Below are positions 26,516-34,173 of a DNA stretch of 52,323 nucleotides, one piece after another. A program made the translations under genes and the position numbers. The notes under the pieces are model-generated. The model did no database searches, was not told where the DNA came from, and saw nothing but the letters and a program-made list of their open reading frames with translations. Positions within the stretch are counted from its first letter, which is position 1; every line of letters starts with the position of its first letter. Origin of the DNA: Lachnospiraceae bacterium. GTDB taxonomy: Bacteria > Bacillota > Clostridia > Lachnospirales > Lachnospiraceae. The DNA lies in assembly GCA_015056975.1 (NCBI GenBank), contig SVFG01000007.1, forward strand, positions 1 to 52,323, read 5' to 3'.

Positions 26516-27303
26516 GACAGGCTCCCTTCTTTCCTAAAAAACAGCACCCAAAAGCAAAGGAGAACCACCGCCGTCACGATACAGGGCGTACACACAAAAG
26601 CCATCGTTGAAATGTCCTCCATTCTCTTTAAATGCTTTAGATACAAAATTGCGCTGCATATCATGGAAATCAGCTCCATCACTGTAAAATACAGATATGT
26701 CCTTCCCCTAAACAACTTCCACGCACAGGGAATCAGCAAAACCGTACATATCGCAATCACTGTATTTATGCCAAAACTCAAATAGTTACCTACCCCCTTC
26801 GGTTCAACTGCTTTTTCACACAAATCGGGTACCACCCACCATGTGCCCATCTGTAATAAAATCGCAACACTCCAAAATCCAATCTGCGAAATAAGAAAGG
26901 CACTTTTTCTACCGGATACCTCTTTAGACCTTCCAAGATAATAATTACACCCTGACAGACTCCAGATTAACATAGCTAAAAGCACTATACCTATCCCTAC
27001 CATAACTTCCGCACCCATGCAAAAATAAGAAATAAGCATAAGTACTACAGCGCATATGATCCCCAAAAGCTTTCCTAAAAGGTTTTTTGACTGCTCCTTA
27101 GCCGGAATTGCCTGCGCCTCCATCATTTCCCGCACCAGCTCACGGGGCGCACCATACCTGTCAACAAACTGCTCCTGCGTAAGCCCATCCTCTTCAGCCG
27201 TCTCAAAGTACATGTCAAGCTCCTCTAAAACCTCTCTGATATCGCTCCCCTTAAATCTCCAAAACATCCTTTTTCGTATCTCTTGTAAGTATTTTTGCTT
27301 CAT
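26500..27303 (-). CDS. HAAS-domain (DUF1700-like) membrane protein
   Basis: A 267-residue protein. Residues about 4-65 form an HAAS domain (LQEIRKRMFWRFKGSDI, then GLTQEQFVDRYGAPRELVREM). Six or so membrane helices follow. HAAS/DUF1700 proteins are normally encoded beside a PadR regulator, as here. The start at 27303 has GGAGGGGG seven bases upstream, so the 12 upstream in-frame codons are discarded. The usual order is PadR first. Here the membrane gene is first and PadR overlaps its 3' end. Confidence 0.82.
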   Translation of the reverse strand: MKQKYLQEIRKRMFWRFKGSDIREVLEELDMYFETAEEDGLTQEQFVDRYGAPRELVREMMEAQAIPAKEQSKNLLGKLLGIICAVVLMLISYFCMGAEVMVGIGIVLLAMLIWSLSGCNYYLGRSKEVSGRKSAFLISQIGFWSVAILLQMGTWWVVPDLCEKAVEPKGVGNYLSFGINTVIAICTVLLIPCAWKLFRGRTYLYFTVMELISMICSAILYLKHLKRMEDISTMAFVCTPCIVTAVVLLCFWVLFFRKEGSLSWMHR

Positions 27304-27353
27304 AAGCCCCCTCCTTCCTTGTAACTTCATTATAATCAACTATTGTTCAATAG

Positions 27354-27968
27354 TCAATAGTATTGTGCATTAGTTTTTTTCTCACCCTTCACCTTCTTCA
27401 TTTTTATCGGATATCCGCTCCCTTGAAGAACAAGCGGTGAAAGGAAACTCTTTTTATATATAGTAAACCCATTTTTTTCGTAAAGCCTTCTCGCCACATG
27501 GTTTTTCGAGAAAACTTCTATGTAATACGTTTGATACCCGGACAGCGCAATGCAATATTCCAATAGCTTCGTCGCAATCCCCTTATTTCTCGCCGCTTTT
27601 GATGTGGCAAGAACGTCAATATAAAGATCCGTGTCCTCTTTTACAACCCGGCTTTGAAAAATTGCATTCATCTGTGCAGACACCATTTTACCTTTACCCT
27701 TTCCAAACAGCTCTATACATACTTCTAAAGGAAAGCGTACCGGGCGAACACGGTTCGTTGCTATTCCCACAAGCCCCAACACCTTATTCTCTTCCACATA
27801 TGCCAACGTATAATCCGGATGTAACCCATCAAGGAAGATACGTTCCAATTCTTCCTCTTTCTTGGAAAAGGTCATCAGATGTCCAAAGCCTTCTATCAAA
27901 ATCCAAACAAGCTCCTGCTTCTGCACATCTGTCAGGTTGCCATACGATATTATTTCATATTGCTTCAT
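27354..27968 (-). CDS. GNAT family N-acetyltransferase
   Basis: A 204-residue protein with a GNAT fold. The acetyl-CoA-binding motif A reads IDVLATSKAARNKGIATKLL (residues about 117-136). The following VEVFSKNHVARRLYEKNGFTIYKK segment (ends VEVFSKN and YEKNGF) is motif B. The N-terminal half is less conserved. The substrate is unknown. ATG at 27968 with AAGGAATG upstream. It lies between two PadR genes and may be controlled with them. Confidence 0.88.
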   Translation of the reverse strand: MKQYEIISYGNLTDVQKQELVWILIEGFGHLMTFSKKEEELERIFLDGLHPDYTLAYVEENKVLGLVGIATNRVRPVRFPLEVCIELFGKGKGKMVSAQMNAIFQSRVVKEDTDLYIDVLATSKAARNKGIATKLLEYCIALSGYQTYYIEVFSKNHVARRLYEKNGFTIYKKSFLSPLVLQGSGYPIKMKKVKGEKKTNAQYY

Positions 27969-28012
27969 CTACATATCATTCCTTTCACTTCATTCTTCTG
28001 TTATTCGCGGAA

Positions 28013-28633
28013 TCAATGAGCCAACTCGCGTTCCAGAATTGTTTCATAAAATGCAATATCTTCACTTGCTCTCCCAAGTCCATACTCCAACATATATATT
28101 TGATAATCATATATATTCCGGATAACAGCCTCTAACATTGTTTCTTCCGAAACCTCTAACAGATGTTGTGCCAATACGGAGTCTTTGCTAATCTGTGCCA
28201 CATTGCTTTCTATTACAGTATTTTTCGTATTTTCTACAAACTGATGAATCTGACAAAGCTTATCATACTCTATTCGCAAGTCATCTATATAGCTCTGTAT
28301 AAATGCTATACGCTTTTCCTTTGATGCCATTCCAAGAAAAAAGAATTTACCCGCTTCCATGTTTTTCATTTTTTGAATATTCATAGGTGTTCCTATCCGC
28401 TCTTTGAAATAGACAACCCCTTTTACGGTAATACTATATTGTCTTTTCAGCGTATTATTCTCTACACTTTCACTGACATCAATATATCCTCTATCCAGCA
28501 GTTTCTTAATCGTCGTTTGCATACTACCCAAGCTGTCACTGCAAACCGTCGAGAGATTCCTTTGTATATATGTTCGCATCTCATATATTGTCATCTTCTT
28601 TAGCAAAAGCATACACAAAATAATATATTCCAT
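28013..28633 (-). CDS. PadR-like transcriptional regulator with long C-terminal helical domain
   Basis: A 206-residue protein. The N-terminal winged helix spans residues about 1-85 (EYIILCMLLLKKMTIYEM, then GSMQTTIKKLLDRGYIDV). The C-terminal coiled-coil type domain spans about 95-200, like PadR subfamily 1 (AphA-like). ATG at 28633 has AAAGGAG eight bases upstream. The promoter is unusual in carrying a perfect palindrome between -35 and -10, implying tight autorepression. Confidence 0.85.
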   Translation of the reverse strand: MEYIILCMLLLKKMTIYEMRTYIQRNLSTVCSDSLGSMQTTIKKLLDRGYIDVSESVENNTLKRQYSITVKGVVYFKERIGTPMNIQKMKNMEAGKFFFLGMASKEKRIAFIQSYIDDLRIEYDKLCQIHQFVENTKNTVIESNVAQISKDSVLAQHLLEVSEETMLEAVIRNIYDYQIYMLEYGLGRASEDIAFYETILERELAH

Positions 28634-28659
28634 CTTTCCTTCTCCTTTGCATTCCTATT

Positions 28660-28692
28660 AGATATATTACTATTAGTAATATATCTTGTCAA
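28660..28692 (-). promoter_or_regulatory. PadR promoter with embedded 27-bp palindrome
   Basis: Minus strand: TTGACA (28687-28692), 17 bases, TAATAT (28664-28669). The palindrome AGATATATTAC-TATTA-GTAATATATCT (28660-28686) has perfect 11-bp arms and fills the spacer and -10. This matches the ATATTACT...AGTAATAT style of PadR sites. It is the likely autoregulatory operator. Confidence 0.75.
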
Positions 28693-28781
28693 CAATAGCA
28701 TGAACATAAAAAAGACCTGTAGATAGTTTTAGCTTTTTGTAAGATAGTGAGCCCTTTATTAATCCATAATTTCACCCAGAA

Positions 28782-28818
28782 TAGGACCTATACAGAAAAA
28801 ACAGTTGCAGAGAAACCC
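28782..28818 (+). repeat. Repeat copy A (direct)
   Basis: Begins GGACCTATACAGAAAAA and ends GAGAAACCC, with a diverged middle. It belongs to the same family as the long hairpin at 28863-28951 and the copies at 28996 and 51985. Confidence 0.6.
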
Positions 28819-28862
28819 AAACACTTCCTTTTTGCATCAAAATAATCCTAATTTAAACATAT

Positions 28863-28951
28863 TTGGACCTATACGCAAAAATATATCTCTGAGAAACCAC
28901 TTTTTTCACAAATTGGGTTTCTCAGAGATATATTTTTCTGTATAGGTCCAA
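28863..28951. repeat. Long imperfect inverted repeat (36-bp arms)
   Basis: The left arm 28863-28898 starts TTGGACCTATAC and ends GAGAAACC. The right arm 28916-28951 is its reverse complement at 34 of 36 positions (GC against AG in one dinucleotide). The loop is 17 bases. Two units of the repeat family lie head to head here. Confidence 0.85.
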
Positions 28952-28995
28952 TCGCTGGTATTATCGTATGGATTTTGAGTGATTTTAGACAAATT

Positions 28996-29034
28996 TTGTT
29001 TCTCACAACACACTTTTTCTGCATAGGTCCAAAA
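28996..29034 (-). repeat. Repeat copy D (inverted)
   Basis: Read on the minus strand it starts TTTTGGACCTATGCAGAAAA and ends GAGAAACAA. It is a more diverged unit of the same family. Besides these units, the 28693-29088 interval shows no convincing gene. Confidence 0.6.
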
Positions 29035-29088
29035 TACGCTTGCGAAACCATATTCCCAGCGGATATGCTTCTCCAATTACCAGCAAAA

Positions 29089-29114
29089 CCGGCGGGACTC
29101 ACTCATCCCGCCGG
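29089..29114 (-). terminator. Terminator of the arabinofuranosidase gene
   Basis: CCGGCGGG pairs perfectly with CCCGCCGG around a ten-base loop and is followed by TTTTG on the minus strand. It is 35 bases after the stop codon. Confidence 0.85.
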
Positions 29115-29149
29115 CACTCATTTCATATTTTACATTCTATGCACTTATC

Positions 29150-30643
29150 TTACACCGTAACCTCTAAATAAACTACGCTACAAGCAGGTACAGTAAAGTT
29201 CAACTTGTCGCCGTTTGCAACAGCACCGTCAAATGCGCCTGTCACAACGTTCTCGGGAGCATCAAAGGTATTGTGTGCATTCATTGCACCTGTAAGGATG
29301 GTTCCCTTAACAGACTTAATCTCAGTCTCAGCGAATACACCTTCAATGTCAGCTGCCTCATCTAAGGAGAGGTTGGTAATGGTGATATGTAACTTACCGT
29401 CAGCACCCATGGATACGGACTCTGTCAGATTAGGCACCTTAGACTTCTCAGTACCGATTTCCTTGGTCTCGATATAGGATTCAACCAGCTCATTGTCCTG
29501 ATGATACTTGTACATATTAAATACGTGGTAAGTAGGTGTCTTAACCATCTTCTCACCCTCAGTCAGAATAACGGACTGAAGTACGTTCACCATCTGAGCG
29601 ATATTAGCCATCTTTACACGATCACAGTTCTTGTTGAAGAGGTTCAAATTGATACCTGCTACCAAAGCATCTCTCATGGTATTCTGCTGATACAGGAAGC
29701 CGGGGTTGGTGCCGGGCTCAACGTCAGTCCAGATACCCCACTCGTCGATAATCATGCCAATCTTCTTATCGGGATCATACTTGTCCATGATAGCACCATG
29801 ACGCTCAATCAGAGTCTTCATATACAATGTGCCCTTAAGGGTTGCATACCAGCCTTCCTCATCGAAATCAGTAGCAGAACCCTTCTTGCTCCATACACCG
29901 GTAGGAACAGTATAGTAATGTAAGGACAAACCATTCATAAAGCCAAAGCCATGATCGAAGCAGGTCTCAAGTACCTTCTCTGTCCAATGATAATCATCCA
30001 CATTGGCACCGCAGGCAATTTTATAAATAGGATGCTCATTGTCATAGTTACGCACATAGGTCTGATATCTGCGGTACAAATCACCATAATACTCGGGTCT
30101 CATGTTACCGCCACAGCCCCAGTTCTCATTACCTACGCCGAAGTAATCAACGGTCCAAGGCTCTTCATGTCCGTTCTCCTTACGCATATCTGCCATGGGA
30201 GAAACGCCGTTAAAGGTCAGATACTCAACCCACTCGCTCATCTCCTGAACAGTACCGCTACCAACGTTACCGTTGATATAGCTCTTACAGCCCAACTGAC
30301 GGCACAGTTCCATAAACTCATGAGTACCAAAGCTGTTATCTTCTACCACACCGCCCCAATGGGTGTTAATCATTTTCTTACGTGTCTCCTTGGGACCGAT
30401 ACCATCCTTCCAGTGATATTCATCAGCAAAGCAACCGCCGGGCCAACGAAGCACGGGAATCTTAAGCTCCTTAAGAGCCTCTACAACATCAGTACGCATA
30501 CCGTTTACATTAGGGATGTCAGAATTCTCTCCTACATAAAGGCCTTCATAAATACAACGTCCCAAATGCTCGGAAAAATGTCCCTGCAATTCAGGATTGA
30601 TATGTCCCTTCTTAATCTTAGAATTTACATACAGTTTTGCCAT
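29150..30643 (-). CDS. abfA: Alpha-L-arabinofuranosidase, GH51
   Basis: A 497-residue intracellular enzyme that removes arabinofuranosyl residues from arabinan or arabinoxylan oligosaccharides. The fold is a TIM barrel with a C-terminal beta domain. The acid/base is Glu173 in [11 protein letters not shown]. The nucleophile is Glu301 in MIIDEWGIW. The N-terminus ([20 protein letters not shown] in part) is typical. The start at 30643 has AAAGGAG upstream, while 31 additional in-frame codons have none. No signal peptide is present, so substrates must be imported. It is divergent from a winged-helix regulator gene, its probable controller. Confidence 0.95.
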   Translation of the reverse strand: MAKLYVNSKIKKGHINPELQGHFSEHLGRCIYEGLYVGENSDIPNVNGMRTDVVEALKELKIPVLRWPGGCFADEYHWKDGIGPKETRKKMINTHWGGVVEDNSFGTHEFMELCRQLGCKSYINGNVGSGTVQEMSEWVEYLTFNGVSPMADMRKENGHEEPWTVDYFGVGNENWGCGGNMRPEYYGDLYRRYQTYVRNYDNEHPIYKIACGANVDDYHWTEKVLETCFDHGFGFMNGLSLHYYTVPTGVWSKKGSATDFDEEGWYATLKGTLYMKTLIERHGAIMDKYDPDKKIGMIIDEWGIWTDVEPGTNPGFLYQQNTMRDALVAGINLNLFNKNCDRVKMANIAQMVNVLQSVILTEGEKMVKTPTYHVFNMYKYHQDNELVESYIETKEIGTEKSKVPNLTESVSMGADGKLHITITNLSLDEAADIEGVFAETEIKSVKGTILTGAMNAHNTFDAPENVVTGAFDGAVANGDKLNFTVPACSVVYLEVTV

Positions 30644-30707
30644 AAAAAATCGTTCTCCTTTAGTTAACTTTTGAGTGAAATAAAAAAACTCATAATTACA
30701 TAATATT

Positions 30708-30736
30708 AGTCTATTCCATATATTAGTAAATGTCAA
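30708..30736 (-). promoter_or_regulatory. Promoter of the arabinofuranosidase gene
   Basis: Minus strand: TTGACA (30731-30736), a 17-base spacer, TAGACT (30708-30713). The leader before the ATG is about 60 bases. Confidence 0.65.
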
Positions 30737-30762
30737 TAGATTTTAAAATTCTTTTATTTCAT

Positions 30763-30780
30763 TATTTACTTTAATAAATA
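30763..30780. promoter_or_regulatory. Candidate operator in the divergent intergenic region
   Basis: TATTTA-CTTTAA-TAAATA is a perfect inverted repeat with 6-bp arms. It lies between the arabinofuranosidase promoter and the regulator's start. It is AT-rich, so chance is a real alternative. Confidence 0.35.
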
Positions 30781-30826
30781 GATGTGATATGGTAAATAAA
30801 AACACATTGCACAAGGAGCAACGCTT

Positions 30827-31738
30827 ATGCTGTATTTGTCCTCATTAGATGAAGCGGAAAAGGTAATAAAGGCACTCAGCGCCAACATGCGCATGGAGAT
30901 TATGAAAATGATTTACGAGACTCCCAACCTAAGCATGAATGACCTGGCGCAGGCACTGAATCTCACAAACAGCGCTATCTCCATGCATGTAGGGAAGCTT
31001 GTGGAAGCCGGACTTGTACAGATTCAGACCACCTCCGGAAAGCGTGGCACCATGAAGCTTGTAAGTCCCTGCCATGACCGCCTCGTTATCGACATGGCAA
31101 CCAAAAAGGAATCCGAGCAATATTATCAGGACGATATCAAAATCGGTTATTTCACTGCCTGCAGTATTACTCCCACCTGCGGTCTTGCCACTCCCACCAA
31201 ATTTGTGGGCTCCGTGGATGACATTAAAGCATTCACCTTCCCCGAGCACTTCGATGCCAGCATTTTGTGGTTTACCAGCGGCTATGTGGAGTACGGTCTG
31301 CCCAATCATTTGCAGCCGGGGCAATCCTTGCAGAAGCTGCAGATTTCCTTTGAAATTTCCTCGGAGTATCCGGGCTTTAATGACGACTTTCCCTCCGACA
31401 TCCACTTTTCCATCAATGGTCAGCCCTTGGGCGTCTGGATAAGCCCCGGGGACTACGGAAGCCGGAGCGGCTACATTTCCCCCGCCTGGTGGCCCAAAAC
31501 CTGCAACCAGTACGGCTTATTAAAAACCCTTATTATCAATAAAGAAGGCACCTTTATGGACGGAGGCCAAAAGTTATCCGACGTAACCATTGACGATTTA
31601 CAAATCAGCTACAACAGCCTGATTTCCTTTCGCATTGAAGTTCCCAAAGATACCCGAAACTGTGGCGGATGTACTTTGTTTGGCGAGGAATTCGGCGACT
31701 ACAATCAGGCAATCCGTGTACAGGCATTTTATAAATAA
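30827..31738 (+). CDS. ArsR-like winged-helix regulator with large C-terminal beta domain
   Basis: A 303-residue protein. Residues about 8-85 form a winged helix: KALSANMRMEIMKMI, LNDLAQ-type helix in MNDLAQALNLTNSAISMHVG, and wing near GLVQIQTTSGKRGTMK. Residues about 105-303 are beta-rich and aromatic (SAIT-type segments, WFTSGYVEYGLPNHL, CGGCTLFGEEFGDY), reminiscent of a jelly-roll sugar-binding domain. ATG at 30827 has AAGGAG eight bases upstream. Divergence from the GH51 gene suggests it senses an arabinose-containing sugar and controls it. That is inference. Confidence 0.8.
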   Translation: MLYLSSLDEAEKVIKALSANMRMEIMKMIYETPNLSMNDLAQALNLTNSAISMHVGKLVEAGLVQIQTTSGKRGTMKLVSPCHDRLVIDMATKKESEQYYQDDIKIGYFTACSITPTCGLATPTKFVGSVDDIKAFTFPEHFDASILWFTSGYVEYGLPNHLQPGQSLQKLQISFEISSEYPGFNDDFPSDIHFSINGQPLGVWISPGDYGSRSGYISPAWWPKTCNQYGLLKTLIINKEGTFMDGGQKLSDVTIDDLQISYNSLISFRIEVPKDTRNCGGCTLFGEEFGDYNQAIRVQAFYK

Positions 31739-31755
31739 GACAGAGGAATACACAC

Positions 31756-33108
31756 ATGAACAACCAGACTACCAATAAAGAAACCTTTCGGGTTCCCTGC
31801 ATTTATCCGAAGCTTCGGACTGCACAATGCACTGCATCCGACTCCATTACCGTAACTGTTCCCGGCTCCAAGAGCATTACCAACAGAGCTCTTCTGCTGG
31901 CCACCTTAGCAGACGGTCCAAGCACCTTAAACGGAGTGCTTTTCAGCGATGATTCCAGACATTTTTTAAAGTGTATACAGGATTTGGGAATCGCCACTAT
32001 TGTCGATGAAACACAAAAGACCGTTTCGATTAGCGGCTGCGGCGGTAACATCCCGGTACCCGAATCCTCCCTCTATGTAGGCAGCGCCGGCACTGCAGCA
32101 CGTTTTCTCACTGCCTTCCTTGGAATCTCCGATGGTACATGGCATATGGACGCCTCCGATCAGATGCGCAGACGTCCCATGGCTCCCCTTTTAAGCTCTC
32201 TTGCAGAGCTTGGCTGTGAAATAGAATACCCGGAAGGAAAGGAAGGCTTCTTCCCCTTCACCCTGAAAGGACATGGATTTACCAAGAACGAAATTACCAT
32301 TAATATAGACCACAGCAGCCAGTTTTTGAGTGCGCTGCTGATTGCTGCCTTCCTTTGCACAGAGGACTTCACCATACACGTGGAGGGCTCTCACGGCATG
32401 GCATATATTGACATGACCTGTAAGATGATGGAGCAGTTTGGCATCAACGTAGAAAGACCTGCATCCGACTGTTTTGTGATTAAAGCCGGCCAGCACTACA
32501 ACGAACTTACTTATCAGGTTGAACCCGATGTATCCGCAGCCTGCTATTTCTACGCCATGGTTCCACTTCTTGGCATACCTGCCTGTGTGAATCATGTACA
32601 TTTTGATTCCCTTCAGGGAGATGTGGCATTTATCCGTATTCTGGAGAAAATGGGATGTACCGCAAAGGATACAGAGGATGGTATCCTGCTGTTACCGCCC
32701 GCAACCGGACAGTATTCGGGGATTACCGTAGATATGTCTGCCTGCTCCGATCAGGCAATTACACTGGCAGCCATTGCCCCCTTTGCACAGACGCCCACTA
32801 CCATTACCGGTATCGGGCATATCCGCTTTCAGGAGAGTGACCGCCTAAAGGCCATTATCACGGAGCTTGGCAAAATGAATATCAAATGTGAAGCGACGGA
32901 AGATTCCGTCACCATATATCCGGGTTCGCCCACACCGTCCTTAGTAGAAACCTATGATGATCATCGTATGGCTATGGGCTTTTCCCTGATTGGTCTTCGC
33001 AGTGAGGGCATTGTCATTAACGACCCTGCCTGCTGCCGCAAGACCTTTGAAAACTATTTTGAAGTATTAACGGAGGTCATCCGTACGATAACCTCCGCCC
33101 CCAATTAA
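31756..33108 (+). CDS. aroA: 3-phosphoshikimate 1-carboxyvinyltransferase (EPSP synthase)
   Basis: A 450-residue enzyme of the shikimate pathway. It joins shikimate-3-phosphate and PEP. The active-site motif VPGSKSITNRALLLA has Lys39. GSAGTAARFLTA, the IxxDHSSQFLSALL region and the final ETYDDHRMAMGF are all present. An N-terminal extension of about 25 residues precedes the core. ATG at 31756 has AGAGG upstream, 17 bases after the regulator stop, so readthrough from that gene is possible. The last 4 bases overlap the convergent HD-GYP gene. Confidence 0.96.
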   Translation: MNNQTTNKETFRVPCIYPKLRTAQCTASDSITVTVPGSKSITNRALLLATLADGPSTLNGVLFSDDSRHFLKCIQDLGIATIVDETQKTVSISGCGGNIPVPESSLYVGSAGTAARFLTAFLGISDGTWHMDASDQMRRRPMAPLLSSLAELGCEIEYPEGKEGFFPFTLKGHGFTKNEITINIDHSSQFLSALLIAAFLCTEDFTIHVEGSHGMAYIDMTCKMMEQFGINVERPASDCFVIKAGQHYNELTYQVEPDVSAACYFYAMVPLLGIPACVNHVHFDSLQGDVAFIRILEKMGCTAKDTEDGILLLPPATGQYSGITVDMSACSDQAITLAAIAPFAQTPTTITGIGHIRFQESDRLKAIITELGKMNIKCEATEDSVTIYPGSPTPSLVETYDDHRMAMGFSLIGLRSEGIVINDPACCRKTFENYFEVLTEVIRTITSAPN

Positions 33109-34169
33109 TTATTTTCCGCATATAGCTCTATCAGCTTTCTGGACGCCTCAAAGCATTTTAGAATATCCGGTGCAAACACTCCGCATTCGCCTTTCATTAT
33201 CATATGGAAGGCGGTGTCTGCATCATATGCCTTTTTATATATCCGTTCACTCACCAGCGCATCATACACATCCACCAGTGATACAATCTTTGCAGACAAA
33301 GGTATCTCATCTTCTTTCAACCCATCCGGATAGCCCTTGCCGTCATGACGCTCGTGATGCCATCTGCACACCTCATAGGAAGTCTTAAACTGCTCCTCAT
33401 CCTGCACATCCCTAAGAAGCTCAAGCACCTCCGCTCCCTTTGTCGTATGACTCATCATAACCTGTCTCTCATCATCCGTCAGTCTCGCAGGCTTCAATAA
33501 AATACTGTCCGGCACCGCAATTTTTCCGATATCATGAATGGCAGAAGCACGTACCATCCTATTTATCTGCTCATCCGTAAGATTTGCCTTTGGATACAGA
33601 TTTTTGTAGGATGCTGCCATGATTCTGGTAAAATTCTTAATCCTTAGGATATGACGCTCAAATTCCGGACTCCGATATTCCACAATGGTACTGATGGAAT
33701 CCAAAAGTTTCTCATAAAAATCATCCAGCTTCTCTTGCTGCTGTCTTACTTTCTTTTCCTTTTCTTCTGCAGCCGCTTCCAGTGCCGTCACCTTATCAAA
33801 CAACTCCATCAGTCTGATAACCTGCCTGCGCAGAGTGATTGCTGTATATGGTTTATGTATGACAGCTGCTGCATTCATGGCATAGCCGGTAACCTCTATC
33901 TGGGTTTCCGTCTTGTCTGTAGTCAGGATAACGGGCACTCTGCTACAGACGCTTTTGAGTTTCAGCACCTGCAAAATCTGATAACCGTTAAATCCCGGTA
34001 TATCCCAGTCAATAAATACCGCCGCCAGCTCCCTTATGTGCGCATTAATCTCTGCAAGTGCCTGTTTGCCGTCATCTGCCAACACAATGTCGTAATCATT
34101 TGCAAATATCTGCTCCAACAGTTCTCTTGCAAGCCCCTCCTTATCTGCAATTATAATTGTCCTTCTCAT
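33105..34169 (-). CDS. Response regulator with HD-GYP phosphodiesterase domain
   Basis: A 354-residue protein. The receiver domain (1-120) has phospho-acceptor Asp54 in VFIDWDIPG and Lys106. A coiled-coil linker spans 120-150. The HD-GYP domain (about 155-350) has HDIGK at 212-216 and HHERHDGKGYPDGL at 271-284. Such proteins hydrolyse cyclic di-GMP when phosphorylated. No partner histidine kinase is in the window. ATG at 34169, four bases after the FapA-like gene, makes these one transcription unit. Confidence 0.92.
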   Translation of the reverse strand: MRRTIIIADKEGLARELLEQIFANDYDIVLADDGKQALAEINAHIRELAAVFIDWDIPGFNGYQILQVLKLKSVCSRVPVILTTDKTETQIEVTGYAMNAAAVIHKPYTAITLRRQVIRLMELFDKVTALEAAAEEKEKKVRQQQEKLDDFYEKLLDSISTIVEYRSPEFERHILRIKNFTRIMAASYKNLYPKANLTDEQINRMVRASAIHDIGKIAVPDSILLKPARLTDDERQVMMSHTTKGAEVLELLRDVQDEEQFKTSYEVCRWHHERHDGKGYPDGLKEDEIPLSAKIVSLVDVYDALVSERIYKKAYDADTAFHMIMKGECGVFAPDILKCFEASRKLIELYAENN

Positions 34170-34173
34170 CGCA

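Noticed and set aside
28869..29102. 77-residue minus-strand reading frame
   Set aside because: It is translated repeat sequence (two units) without a ribosome site, and matches the repeat units in both copies.
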